64,000 nucleotides of DNA from Zanthoxylum bungeanum (Eukaryota; Streptophyta; Magnoliopsida; Sapindales; Rutaceae). Numbering within the stretch: position 1 is the stretch's first letter; every line of letters starts with the position of its first letter. Shown one piece after another: positions 24,045 through 34,786 of the stretch. The stretch is from positions 16,935-80,934 of the forward strand of contig SKCR01017712.1 in the NCBI GenBank assembly GCA_019454045.1, written 5' to 3'. The notes under the pieces are model-generated. The model was not told the origin of the DNA and ran no database searches. It saw only the letters and a program-made list of their open reading frames with translations. The position numbers and the translations under genes were made by a program.

Positions 24045-24915
24045 TTGCTTCGAACTGAGTTGATGAGAGGTGGTCCATTCCCGAACCGTTGTTGTGATGT
24101 GGTCCATTCTCGAACCGAGTTGATGAGAGGTGGTTCATTCCCGAACTGTGCTCCATTCTCGAAGTGCCATTCCCGGCTTGTTCATTCCCGAACTGTTTTC
24201 CATTCTCGGCTTGTTCATTCCCGAACCATGTTCCATTCTAGGAGTTCCATTCCCGGCTTGTTCATTCCCGAACTGTGCTCCATTCTCGGAGTTCCATTAC
24301 CGACTTGTTCATTCTCAAACTGCGTTCCATTCTCGGAGTGCCATTCCCGGCTTGTTCATTCCCGAACTGTGTTTCCATTCTCAGAGTGTCATTCACGGCT
24401 TGTTCATTCTGGAACTGTGTTTCCATTCTCGGAGTGCCATTCCCGGCTTATTCATTCCCGAACTGTGTTTCTATTGTCGGAGTGTCATTCCCGGCTTGTT
24501 CATTCTCGAACTGCGTTCCATTCTCGGAGTGTCATTCCCGATTTGTTCATTCTCGAACTGCATTCCATTCTCGGAGTGTCATTCCCGGCTTGTTCATTCC
24601 CGAACCTTGTTCCATTCTTGGATTTCCATTCTCGGCTTGTTCATTCTCGAACCTTGCTCCACTCTCGGATTGTTATTCTCGACTTGTTCATTCTCGAACC
24701 TTGCTCCGTTCTCGGATTGCCATTCTCTGCTTTGTTCATTCTCAAACCTTGTTCCATTCTCGGATTGCCATTCTCAGCTTGTTCATTCTCGAACCTTATT
24801 CCATTCTCGGATTTCCATTCTCGGCTTGTTCATTCTCGAACCTTGATCCATTCTCGGATTGCCATTCTCGGCTTTTTCATTCTCGAACCTTGCTCCATTC
24901 TCGAAATGCCATACC
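24045..24915 (-). repeat. Tandem array, about 48-bp unit, in the element's 3' UTR
   Basis: About 16-18 diverged copies carry the words GTTCATTC(C/T)CGAAC, TTCCATTCTCGGA and GCCATTC(C/T)CGGCTT. The unit lacks stop codons on the + strand, so long open frames appear there in all three phases. They are not genes. The first copies (to about 24180) are less regular and include GAGTTGATGAGAGGTGG twice. Confidence 0.9.
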
Positions 24916-26180
24916 CGAAAATACTGATACTGATAATGATGTGGGCTTCACCCCCAGAGTGTCATACCCGGTCAGACTGATACTGATGTTGTACTGATGC
25001 TAATGTGAGCCTCGCCCCTAAAGTACCATACTCGGCAAGACTGATACTGATAATGATGTGGGCCTCGCCCTCGGGACTCATCCCCAAAACTGAAACTGAT
25101 GTGGGCCTCGGCCCTGGGACTCATCCCTAAAACTGATACTGATGTGGGCCTCGACCCTGAGACTCATCCCTAAAACTGATGCTGATGTAGGCCTCGACCC
25201 TATGACTCATCCCCAAAACTGATACTGATGTGGGCCTCGATCCTGGGACTCATCCCCAAAACTACTACTGATGTGCGGGCTTCGACCCTGGGACTCATCC
25301 CCAAAACTGAAACTGATGTGGGCCTCGGCCCTGGGACTCATCCCCAAAACTGAAACTAAAGTAGGCCTCGGCCCTGGGACTCATCCCCAAAACTGATACT
25401 GATTTGGGCCTCGACCATGGGATTCATTCCCTAAACTGATGCTGATAATGTGGGCCTCGCCTTGGGACTCATCCCCAAAACTGATACTGATGTGGGCCTC
25501 GCCCCTGGGGCTCATCCCCAAAACTGATACTGATGTGGGCCTCGACCCTGAGACTCATCCCCAAACTGATACCGATGTGGGCCTCAACCCTGTGACTCAT
25601 CCCCAAAATTTATGCTGATGCGGGCCTCGACCCTGTGACTCATCCCCAAACTGATGATTATGTGGGCCTCACCCCTAAACTGATACTGATTTGGGCCTCG
25701 CTCCCAGACTGATACTGATATGGGCCTCGCCCTAAACTGATACTGATGTGGGCCTCGCCCCCAGACTGATACTGATGTGGGCCTCGCCCCAAGCTGAAAC
25801 TGATGTAGGCCTCGACCCATGCTCCATCCTCAAACTGATATTGATGTGGGTCTCGCCCCCAAATTGATACTGATGTGGGCCTCGCCCCAAACTGATACTG
25901 ATATGGGCCTCGCCCCTAGACTGATACTAATGTGGGCCTCGCCCCCAGACTGATACTGATATGGGCCTCGCCCCAAACTGATACTGATGTGGGCCTCGCC
26001 CCTAGACTGATACTGATGTGGGCCTCGCCCCAAGCTGATACTGATGTGGGCCTCGCCCCAAGACTGATACTGATGTGGGCCTCGCCCCCAGACTGATACT
26101 AATGTGGGCCTCGGCCATGGGACTCATCCCCAAAACTGATGCTAATGTGGGCCTCGGCCATGGGACTCATCCCCGAAACT
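24916..26180 (-). repeat. Tandem array of 43-bp and 28/29-bp units in the 3' UTR
   Basis: All units contain CTGATACTGATGTGGGCCTCG. Long units (about 43 bp) add ACCCTGGGACTCATCCCCAAAA; short units (28-29 bp) end in CCCCCAGA or CCCAAA. Long forms dominate at 25070-25630 and short forms at 25640-26100, with long forms returning at the end. The short unit looks like an internal deletion of the long one. There are roughly 35 units in all. Confidence 0.9.
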
Positions 26181-28133
26181 GATGATGCTATGTTGATGTT
26201 TCTGGTTGACTTGCATTTGCCGCTTTCTCCTTTTCTTTAAAACCTGCGAACAAAAACAAGACAAAGATTGCGTGTATATGACGTGTATGCATGCATGAAT
26301 GTGTTTGCTATTCCGGTGGGTTAGGTCTTCCTTGTGCTCCTCGGTGCTTCCTGCCTTCAAATGTCTTCGGTCGCCCCATGGGTCTGCTTACAATTTCCTT
26401 CTGCTCGTTCTCTCCCGATAATTTGCTCAGTTCTATCTGGTCTCATGGCTCAATTTCTTATTGTGTCCCTTATTTATGGGGTGGTAGATTGGTTACCCCC
26501 AGTCTTGATTTAGCTTTTTGCTTTTTGCTGTTTGCACTAGGTCAAGGTGGACCACGTGATGTGGCATTCCATATCATCATATTATATCATATGCTACGAA
26601 ATAGTCCCAATAGTTACACATATTATTGCCCTCAAAGAATGCCCAGTATTGAAACCAGAGAACCTTCAAAACTTTCAACGCAACTCAAATCTAAGTCTTT
26701 GAATAAACGATCTAAGCCAGACTCAAAGTGTGTGTGTGCAAAGGTTCCTTCGCAGATTCATCCTCAGGTAAGCCAACTCAATGATTTAGTCAAAAAATCG
26801 GGATCGATGGGTCAAACCAACCTAGATGTCTCAATTATGCCTGCAGTTGCTTTTCTGTGCTCAATGTGGTATGGTTTTCTTTCTTTTTTGTCTCTCTTCT
26901 TTTTCTCTTCATTTTGAACTTCTTTTTTTTTTTTTTCTTTCTCTTTTTTCAACACACCTACCCTTTAAGGTAGCATTTCTCCTCATGGTGGTCCTAATAC
27001 TCGCCCATGGGTAGCTTCACGCTTATCGGTTATAGTTGGTTCAATTCTTTTCTTTAGAGACTTTTCTTTCATTTTCAACCATTCCACACATCATAACACA
27101 AGCAAATCATGATAGACATTTAGGCGAACGGTCATTCACCGACCTACAATTTCTTCAACTAGTTACTTTGCTAACTACTCAGGTTTTCACTGCTAAGAAC
27201 CATAATCAAGTGCTTACGAGTCTAACATAGATCAATTACTCAAATTATCAAATAAAAGCACTTCAAGGGTTTATTGTTTCTAAGGTTTCACCCTAAAGCA
27301 ATCAATTTCATCATCGGACTTATGTCTAACTATCAACGACTAAAAACAAAAAAAAAATTTCTTTTTTCTTTTTTTCTCTTTTTTGTTTTCTTTTTCTTTC
27401 TTTTTTTTGTTGAAGGCCCCCCATGGTCTTTTTATTCTTGCCGTAAAATTTTTCTGTTCCTCGGTTTCTTTTTCCCTGATATCCTTGTTTGCTAAACTCT
27501 TTTGGACAAGTCTTGCTTTCTTCTCTAACCCAACAGATATCTATAATGGCTTTTAAGACACAAGGGTTAACATGATGCGTGTATGCATGAGATGCACGTG
27601 GTTATCAAAAGCATAAAGGGGCAACTTCTATAGGATATAAAACTATGGTTCATATGTGGGTTTATGGGAATGTAGATAAAGGCTCCCGCTGGTGAAGGAT
27701 TGCCCACGACTATGACTCCCCACTCAAGGGTTCGAGCGACCAAGTGAGCACACCTTTTTTATACCTTAAGGTGCGTGCCAACGAGTTACGGTGTGTGACT
27801 GACTGTCAAATGGATTTCCCATTGTAGATTCCTCAGAGGGAGGGCGGAGCGAACTCTCTTAAAAACCCAAGCCTCTTAGGCTCTTATCGCTTGGTGACAG
27901 GAATAAACAACGAGTCCTCCAAATTAGTTCATCACATTAAGCTACAAGTAAATGATTATCTAGGTGTCTTCACAGCGTTTCTTTATAGAAAGGTAGTGAA
28001 TGAAGAAAGACACCAAACCATCACCTAGCCTTAATAATGCCTTTGATTAAACCTCTTCAACCCACTGTAGACATGGTTAACTAAAGCACAAATCACAAAC
28101 ATTACAAGACATTATTTTGGGGCCGATTCTCTA
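26181..28133 (-). other. Noncoding interior of the Ogre-like element
   Basis: This stretch lies between the primer-binding site and the repeat arrays, where gag and pol would lie in an autonomous element. No retrotransposon motif is seen in any frame. It has poly-pyrimidine tracts on the + strand (26880-26960 and 27340-27410). A 208-codon open frame on the opposite strand (26291-26917) has no recognisable domain. Confidence 0.6.
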
Positions 28134-28151
28134 TCCCCAGTGGAGTCGCCA
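28134..28151 (-). other. Primer-binding site of the Ogre-like element
   Basis: On the minus strand TGGCGACTCCACTGGGGA lies three bases after the 5' LTR end CCTACA. This is the type of site described for Ogre-like elements, which use a tRNA-Arg primer. The tRNA identity is from memory of the family, not from a search. Confidence 0.8.
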
Positions 28152-28154
28152 GAC

Positions 28155-29067
28155 TGTAGGACACATAAATCGGCGACGTTGTTCTAGGCTCGCGGCCTAG
28201 TCGAGAGTACAGAATAGCCCAAGGAGGAACTAAACCGGAGAATAATAGAGTCACCACCCAGTGTGAACTGGGACAAAGATTTAAGGCCGCACTCACCCCT
28301 CGCAAGGGAAGACCTCAAACCGTTGGGTTCGAAATGGTCCCTTACTTATGCCACTTGTAATGAAATGATTTTTGCAATAACTTAACCGAATCTACACATC
28401 ATATATGCTCAAGAATAACCCAAATATAGTTCGCATTCATCAAAGTAAATCCTATGTCTAAGTTCACATGCTTTGCAAGTAAGTCATTATAACGGCAAGC
28501 ATGCAATATCACACAATGAGCATATTGAACCATCAAATACCAAGAATATATAAATAATCACTTAAACACAAACGTAAACCAAATTCCTAATGCGAAAGCA
28601 AATAACTAAATCATGCATAAAGAAATAACATAATCATACTTAAAATAAATAGCATACTAGACTAAATCATGCTAAATAATCTACTAGACTAAATCATGCT
28701 CGAATACAAGGTTGGATGAAACGAAATACGTGTTTAATGTGTGTTTTGTTTAATTTGGAAGGTGAGTGGGCGTGTGGCTTGCTCTTGTTTGGGAGTGTGG
28801 GCTTCGTCCATTTAGTGGGCTTGGTGTGTGGGCTAAGGATGTGTGGGTTTGGTGTGTGTCTTGCGGGGTTTTGGGCTAAAGATGTATTTTGAAACGGAGG
28901 TCCAACAAGCGAACCCGAAGCTAATCCAGCGAATTAAATCCAAAAATGAGTCAATTCTTGACCCTTTTCTTCCGACGTCTGTTTCCCGCGGCTTTCACAA
29001 TTAAAGAGGTAATGTCTCCATACGAGACTCATCATCGGGACTTATGTGCAAAAATGCAGTGCCTACA
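28155..29067 (-). mobile_element. 5' LTR of the Ogre-like element
   Basis: 913 bp, same termini as the 3' LTR. On the minus strand it is followed by the primer-binding site. Right flank ATAAA is the TSD. Confidence 0.9.
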
Positions 29068-30113
29068 ATAAATTCTCGTGAGTTTGGCACTGCGACGCCA
29101 CTTTCCGGTGCTGTGCAGAGCCCAGAAACACCAATTTTTAGGATTTTACATGCACAAGGACTCCAAGACCTTTCTTATAAATACATAAGCACGTCCAAAA
29201 CCCTAGAAATAAGACCAATACACAATAATAAAGTTCTAAACACATATTTTAGAGAGATCTAAGGAGGAGGATTGAAGAGCGACAAAATGAGATAAAGGCG
29301 GTGACGTCCAAATATGAAGGGATTTGATTCAGGTTTAATCTTCTAGTTTCTTTCTTTAAACTCTAATGTGTCCAATATATTCTTGACCATGATTTCATTG
29401 TTTTTATCTTTAGTTATGAACCAACTCCATTATTCTAGAGAATGATATAACTTATGCTTGAACCTATGTTTTGTTTGTTAATTTAATTTATATAAAGTTT
29501 TAATTCAGTTTATTTATATTCTCTTGTGTTTAATGCTTCTTGTTTGTTGGCCACAAATTGAGATGATGTATGTTTAGAATGTATGGCTCGGGAGAGAGGG
29601 ATTTTGAATAAGATCTAGAGAATATAACCTAGGAGATTTGTAGAGTTCGGGAGAATCTATAATCCCTTTGAAGTCGTTAACAAAGAATCACAAAGTGTAA
29701 TGAATTGTTAATTACTAGATTTTTATAGGGATATCGAAGTCGGTAATTAATAATCTTTTCAATATTGCTCGGGAAAGGGAGTGGAATACTTTAGGATATT
29801 TGGCTTATAAACTATTAAACTGAATAAGAATTGATTGGCATAACAAATACATAGGGGATAGCTAGGTGAAATCAGACTCTAGAATCTCTTTTATCCTGGT
29901 TTCTCCTCATTAAACATTTTAATATTCTGTTTATTTATCTTTTAGTCTTAATTTAGATTATTTTAAATTACTTTCTAAATAAAGTTAGGATTATCAATTA
30001 TAGTACATAGTGTGAGTTGAAAACAATACATGTGGGTTCGACACTCTACTTATCATTTACTAAAACTTGACACCGTATAGTTGCGGTACGATATAAAATA
30101 TCACAACAATTTT

Positions 30114-30938
30114 CCTTTAAGCTTTTTGGATTTGAGGAACTTCTTGAATTTATTTGTCATATGTGCTAATTCATCATTACTATCTTCTTTTTCATTACTT
30201 GAACTAGCACTATCTCTATGTCTCACTTTCAAGGCTAGATTCTTCCTTGTTTGTTTCTCATCTTCCTACTTTTGATCCATTTTGATCTCCAATTTATATT
30301 CAAGCAATTTTTCGACCAAATCATCTAACTTCAAAGTGTTCATGTCGTTTGTTTCTTTGATAGAGGAGGTGTAGCTTCTATATTCTTTCGGAAATGACCT
30401 AAGAATTTTCTTCACTTGATCTATTGGCCCAATGAATTTCCCCAAAGCACCTAGATAGTTTATAATGATTGTGAACCTTGAAATCATATGATAAATTTCT
30501 TCCCCGGATTCCATTTTAAAACTATCCAATTCGCACATGAATCGGTTGATCTTTGATTCATTCACTTGGCATGTGCCCTCATTGACCATTCTGGAGACTT
30601 CCATAGCTCATGTGCATTTCCAAATTCTGGAAGCTTGTTAATTTGACTACGATCAATGGCACATAGAAGATGGTTGAGTGCTTTAGTATTTGTGAAGCCT
30701 TGTCCAAGTTCCTCATCGGTCCATTCAATGTGGGGCTTATGAATATTCACACCATTACTATCCCGCTTCATCGGCATTCTTACACCTCGTGTGATCACCT
30801 TGAAGAATTGTGTATCTACGGCTAAAATATAGTTAAGAACCTCATCTTCCAATAATTATAATCGGTTCCATTGAAGAATTGAAGTCTTGTAATTGAAGAT
30901 CCCTCGACAAGATTTGACGAGTTGTTTGTAGAAGCCAT
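30114..30938 (-). pseudogene. Copia gag, N-terminal half (before the insertion)
   Basis: On the minus strand the start codon is at 30938 (MASTNNSS), followed by FFNGTDYNYWKMR, a frame change, VDTQFFKVITRG, then EWTDEELG and LLCAIDR. A second frame (30604-30266) continues with FKMESGEEIYHMISRF, LRSFPKEY and LKLDDLVEKLLEYKLE. After a stop come LAHMTNKFKKFLKSKKLKGK and the insertion point. These are the ordered landmarks of the UBN2 copia gag domain, which packages element RNA. The zinc-knuckle part lies at 22756 and below. At least two frameshifts and a stop make it nonfunctional. Confidence 0.85.
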
Positions 30939-30978
30939 GATCGATTATTGGATGGTTGGGTCTTTGTTGAGAATACCT

Positions 30979-30991
30979 CGCTCTGATACCA
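30979..30991 (-). other. Primer-binding site, initiator tRNA-Met type
   Basis: On the minus strand TGGTATCAGAGCG follows the LTR after spacer AT. This sequence is complementary to the 3' end of plant initiator methionine tRNA and is standard for Ty1/copia elements. Confidence 0.9.
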
Positions 30992-30993
30992 AT

Positions 30994-32345
30994 TAAAATT
31001 ACCTACAAACAAGACAACAACTTATCTCTATATTCCCAAGAGGGGGTGAATTGGGTTATTGTCTAATAATACGGAAATAAAAATCTTTGCCGATTTTAAC
31101 TAGATTTACCGATTAAAGCTTAGTCGATTTTTTCTATCTTAATGTATCGCCTATATGCAAGTTTCTAATTAATAATAAACACATAAATAATTAAACTTGC
31201 AATAAATAAAGAGTTTAAGGGTTAGAGAAAATGACATCGTGATTTATAGTGGTTCGGCCAACAATGCATACGCCTACTCTCTCAAGCCGTGCTTGAAGAT
31301 TTTCACTATTAACGAGTTTCTGTGGCTCACCCCCAACCAAGATTTTTAGCGACTAGGTTCACTCCAAACCTTTACACTTTGAGTTTTAGATAAAGGCTTA
31401 CTTAAAAACCTTTAGTATGAGTTTTGTTCGTAGGCTCACTCGACAACCTTTACAATATGAGTTTTAGATAGAGGCTCACTCACAAACCTATCACAAGTGT
31501 TTGAGTAAAATATTTACAAACTCACTAGAGTACTCACAAAGATAATGAAGATTCTAATTGTTAGTTGCTTACTCAAGTGTTCGAAGCTCACTACTAAAGA
31601 ATAAGAAAGTGTAGTGTGTGAGTTTGGTGTATGAGAGTGTATGATTATGAAGGTTAAAGAAAACTCTATGTTTTTACCTTAGTGTAATGTATATGAAGGT
31701 TGTCTAACATTGTAAAAATGATTTGGGGCTCAATTTATAATAAAATATAAAACAACCCCACTTTCTCTGTCTAAGACGGGTATGCCGGTCTGGCATAGTA
31801 ACGGCTCTCAACTGCTATATTACCGTTTGAACATACCCGTTGGGACCGATATGGGGATCGATTTGGTCCTTGCTAGTTCCAGTAAATATTTATAGTAACA
31901 GGCTAACCGGTATGGTGGCCGGTTTGAAGCATGTCGGTTCTAGTGGCTGTGCAATCTCCAAGAATACCGGTATGGGACTGTTATGACTTGTGCATGTTCT
32001 AGAGAACATCAAAACAGATCATTAGACCGGTATGGCACCGATATGTGGGTCACAGTATAAAATGCAGGATATGAAGGTTTATAATATTTTGCACATGATC
32101 CTAATGCATCTATATGAATGTGCATGTGTCTTATGAGTTTAGATACTTAGATAAATAATTCACATTACATTTTAAAACTCTAAGCTAAGACTAAGCAAAA
32201 TTGTCTTTGTTTTGCCATTAGTCTTCACATTCACGCTCTTCACCACCAACGTGCTTCGATATCTTTTTGTAATGTCTCGTTAAGTGCGTCGAAGACTTCA
32301 AGTGTTGACGTCATCAAAATCCATTATGTGATTGTGTCGCTAACA
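30994..32345 (-). mobile_element. 5' LTR of the gag-only copia element
   Basis: 1,352 bp, TGTTAGCGAC to GGTAATTTTA (terminal CA mutated to TA) on the minus strand. It has the same ACCGGTATGG-type motifs (about 31785-32060) and TATA-like site as the 3' LTR. Confidence 0.85.
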
Positions 32346-32346
32346 A

Positions 32347-33404
32347 GATCATGAGGTCATGAGGGTGAGGAAATATCGGTAGAAAAAGCCATCATATAGG
32401 TACTTATCACCTTGAATAGTTGGACGGTACCCGGCTCAAAATGCCCTGGAACATTGAGATGCTGAAAATGAGATATTTTCGTAGAGCCTCTCTTAAAATG
32501 ATTAACAAAGAGTTGTAAGATGAGCAATAGATCCTAGGAATATGAGCAGGGTTTCTCCTTTTTTAAATAAAAACTTTTTCATTCATGCTTGTTTATTATT
32601 TGGATAGGAAAGACTTGTTCGATATTCTTTGGAAATATTTGCGGTCGAGATACATCAATGGATGTAGGACATGTGGGAAAGGCGCAAAACCATATGGCAC
32701 ACCAATCTCTGATGTCATTATCAAACCCCCGGGCTGGAGCGTCAACACCCAATGACTTGCGCCATTGAGGAATATGAGCGAGAAGACTTGCATGGCGTTT
32801 GGCAGCTCGGGTATCCATAGCACACTCAGCGAGAGATTCGGCATGGTGCTTGGTTCCCTATGGTAATAATAGCACATATGGGTTGAAGTTAGTTGCGGTA
32901 TCACGTTACCTTTTGAGGTGCATAGCAAGAAGAATACCAATGAGCCTCTGTGGCATTTACAACATCGGGATAGGCCTTGCAAGAGGAAGGGAAATGCCCT
33001 CATAGCGCTGGCCATCCCATTTCGGACCTGTCAGACATAGCACAAAGAAGGTATGAAGGCCTCTGTGGAGTTTGCGCTGCAGGGGTTTTTTCTTAGCATG
33101 AGAACATTCCCTATGGCGCTGGTTACCCCTTCGGTCCGTAGCCCGATTCACCGGGACGTTGGACTGTAAGGTTCAAAATTATTATTTTGGGAAACATGAG
33201 GCATGACAATATTTCAAGTTCCCTCGTTGCTTCTTTTTGGGTAAGTAAGAGGTATGAGATACGTCACCCCATTGTACTTGTCTTGTTTTTATTTTTGTTT
33301 TTGTTTTGCTGGACAACTTGGTGTGGGACTCCATTACCAATGTCCATGGAGATGGCCTGAGATTGAATATCTTCCCTCCCGGTTAGTCCTAGTAAGAAAT
33401 ATAT
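32347..33404 (+). other. Decayed interior of the Tat-type element downstream of gag
   Basis: It starts with the continuation of the gag frame after the copia insertion (DHEVMRVRKYR, then stops). From about 32650 it holds irregular CCTATGG, CCTCTGTGG and CCCTCATAGCGCTGG words reminiscent of the repeats that follow. No protease, reverse transcriptase or integrase motif is present. Minus-strand open frames here (for example 32596-33015) have no recognisable domain. Confidence 0.55.
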
Positions 33405-34500
33405 CAGCTCGGGGTCGGGTTATGTCCCACCGAGGCCTTATTGCATTTGATGGCATGAGGTCAGAGTTTCTCCCTCATGGCTATATTGGGATGGCACAAT
33501 GAGGGAAATTCCCTTGTGGCCAAGTGATTATATCGGCTCGGGGTTGGGTTATGTCCCACCGAGGCCTTATTATGTTTTTTGGCATGGGGTCGGAGTTTCT
33601 CCCTATAGCCAAATGTTGAATTGAAGAACTTCCCTCCCGGCTAGTCTTAGTAAGAAATATATCGGCTCTGGATCGAGTTATGTCCCACCGAGGCCTTATT
33701 GCATTTGATGGTATGAGGTTAGATTTCTCCCCCATGGCCATATTGGGATGGCACAATGAGGGAACATTCCCTTGTGGCCAAGTGATTATATCGGCTTGGG
33801 GTCGGGTTATGCCTCATCAATGCCTTATCATGTTTGTTGGCATGGGGTCGGAGTTTCTCCACTATAGATAAGTGTTGAATTGAAGATCTTCCCTCCCGGC
33901 TAGTCCTAGTAAGAAATATATCGACTCGAGGCCGGGTTATGTCTCACCGAGGCCTTATTGTATTTGATGGCATGAGGTTGAAGTTTCTCCCCCATGGCCA
34001 TATTGGGATGGCATAATGAGGGAAAATTCCCTTAGGCCTAGTGATTATATCGGCTTGGGGTCAGGTTATGTCCCACCGAGGCCTTATCATATTTGTTGGC
34101 ATGGGATCGGAGTTTCTCTCACATAGCCAAGTGTTGAATGGCACAAGGAGAGAACATTCCCTTGTGGCCAAGTGATTATATCGGCTCGGGGTCAGGTTAT
34201 GTCCCACCGAGGCCTTATCATATTTGTTGGCATGAGGTCAGAGTTTCTCCCCCATGGACAAGTATTGAATGGAACGAGGAGTGAATATTCCATTGTGACT
34301 GAGTAATTTGATTAGCTCGAGGCTGGGTTACGTCTCGCCGAGGCCTTATTATGGTGTATTGGCGCAAAAAGGGATCATTCATTTACATACAAATGACTTA
34401 GATGGCTTGGGGTCGGAATCTGCCCCCTTAAGCCTCTTTGTCAAATTGGCTCGGGGCCGGATTATGTCCCGCCGAGGACCCATTGGTGTGTGATAGTTCG
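33405..34500 (+). repeat. Tandem array, about 130-bp unit, in the Tat element's 3' UTR
   Basis: About 8.5 units, each containing CTCGGGGTCGGGTTATGTCCC, then CACCGAGGCCTTAT and GGAGTTTCTCCC. Starts lie near 33407, 33537, 33665, 33796, 33925, 34056, 34186, 34317 and 34449. Alternate units differ (GCATTTGATGGCATGAGG against TGTTGGCATGGGGTCGG), giving a 260-bp higher-order dimer over the first six units. Confidence 0.85.
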
Positions 34501-34786
34501 AGAAGGCTTAGTAGAAGAGATGACCAAGTTAAAATCAAAAGCAGAGGTGTTAGATCAGGGTTATGAACCAGACATGGATTTTTACAGGAAGAAACATTGA
34601 AGATTGCAGTTGTGGTACTCGTTACTAGGTGGGACAGTCTTGAGAATCTAGACTTGATCGAGATCGAGCATCAGCATGAGAAGTTACGAACTACGACCCG
34701 GGGACCTGGGCATAATCTACACTATCATTGAAGTTCCCGACATCAACTCACCAACTCGTTGATACCGAGAACTATATGACATATAT
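34501..34786 (+). other. Element sequence between the repeat array and the 3' LTR
   Basis: Noncoding. A polypurine tract is expected just before the LTR at 34787 but none is clear, so that LTR edge rests on matching the 5' copy. Confidence 0.4.

Larger units (their letters stand above)
23023..29067 (-). mobile_element. Non-autonomous Ogre/Tat-like LTR element without coding sequence
   Basis: Two direct LTRs (23023-23932, 910 bp, and 28155-29067, 913 bp) are flanked by a perfect five-base TSD ATAAA (23018-23022 and 29068-29072). Read on the minus strand, a primer-binding site follows the 5' LTR and a polypurine tract precedes the 3' LTR. Both resemble those described for Ogre/Tat gypsy elements. 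The 4.2-kb interior holds about 2 kb of noncoding leader, then two different tandem-repeat arrays just before the polypurine tract. No gag or pol motif was found in any frame. The LTRs differ at only a few percent of sites by eye, making this the youngest element of the nest. Confidence 0.85.
22762..30108 (+). mobile_element. Solo LTR inside the copia gag, itself hosting an Ogre-like element
   Basis: It starts TGATAAGTGCGG at 22762 and ends ATCACAACA at 30108. Five-base flanks CTTTT (22757-22761) and ATTTT (30109-30113) differ by one base. Removing it and one flank makes the two gag halves meet in frame at a lysine-rich stretch. Removing the nested element at 23023-29067 and its TSD leaves about 1.3 kb. 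The end segment (GTGGGTTCGACACTCTACTTATCA, then GTTGCGGTAC, in parts) resembles 3' ends of Athila-type gypsy LTRs. That assignment is tentative. No PBS or coding sequence was found. Confidence 0.7.
19627..32345 (-). mobile_element. Gag-only Ty1/copia element with both LTRs
   Basis: On the minus strand the 5' LTR (32345-30994) starts TGTTAGCGAC and is followed by spacer AT and primer-binding site TGGTATCAGAGCG. The gag (start 30938) is interrupted by a solo LTR and resumes at 22756. The polypurine tract and 3' LTR (21014-19627) follow. No protease, integrase, reverse transcriptase or RNase H can be found, so about 2.6 kb of internal sequence remains once the insert is removed. GATCA flanks occur one base outside each end (19621-19625 and 32347-32351). 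They match the broken gag codons of the host Tat element, so I take GATCA as the TSD. Confidence 0.85.

Noticed and set aside
24045..24997. Three long overlapping + strand open frames (about 240-310 codons) that look like a repetitive protein
   Set aside because: All three phases are open because the 48-bp tandem monomer lacks stops on this strand. It lies in the 3' UTR of a minus-strand retroelement, so it is a repeat artefact.
24916..26180. CRISPR-like look of short regular repeats
   Set aside because: Units are contiguous with no unique spacers, they drift in sequence and length, and the setting is a plant retrotransposon.
26291..26917. 208-codon open frame, possible novel gene
   Set aside because: It lies inside the Ogre-like element on the strand opposite to transcription, has low-complexity ends and shows no domain.
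32596..33015. 139-codon minus-strand open frame
   Set aside because: It is antisense to the Tat element, shows no motif, and overlaps degenerate repeats.
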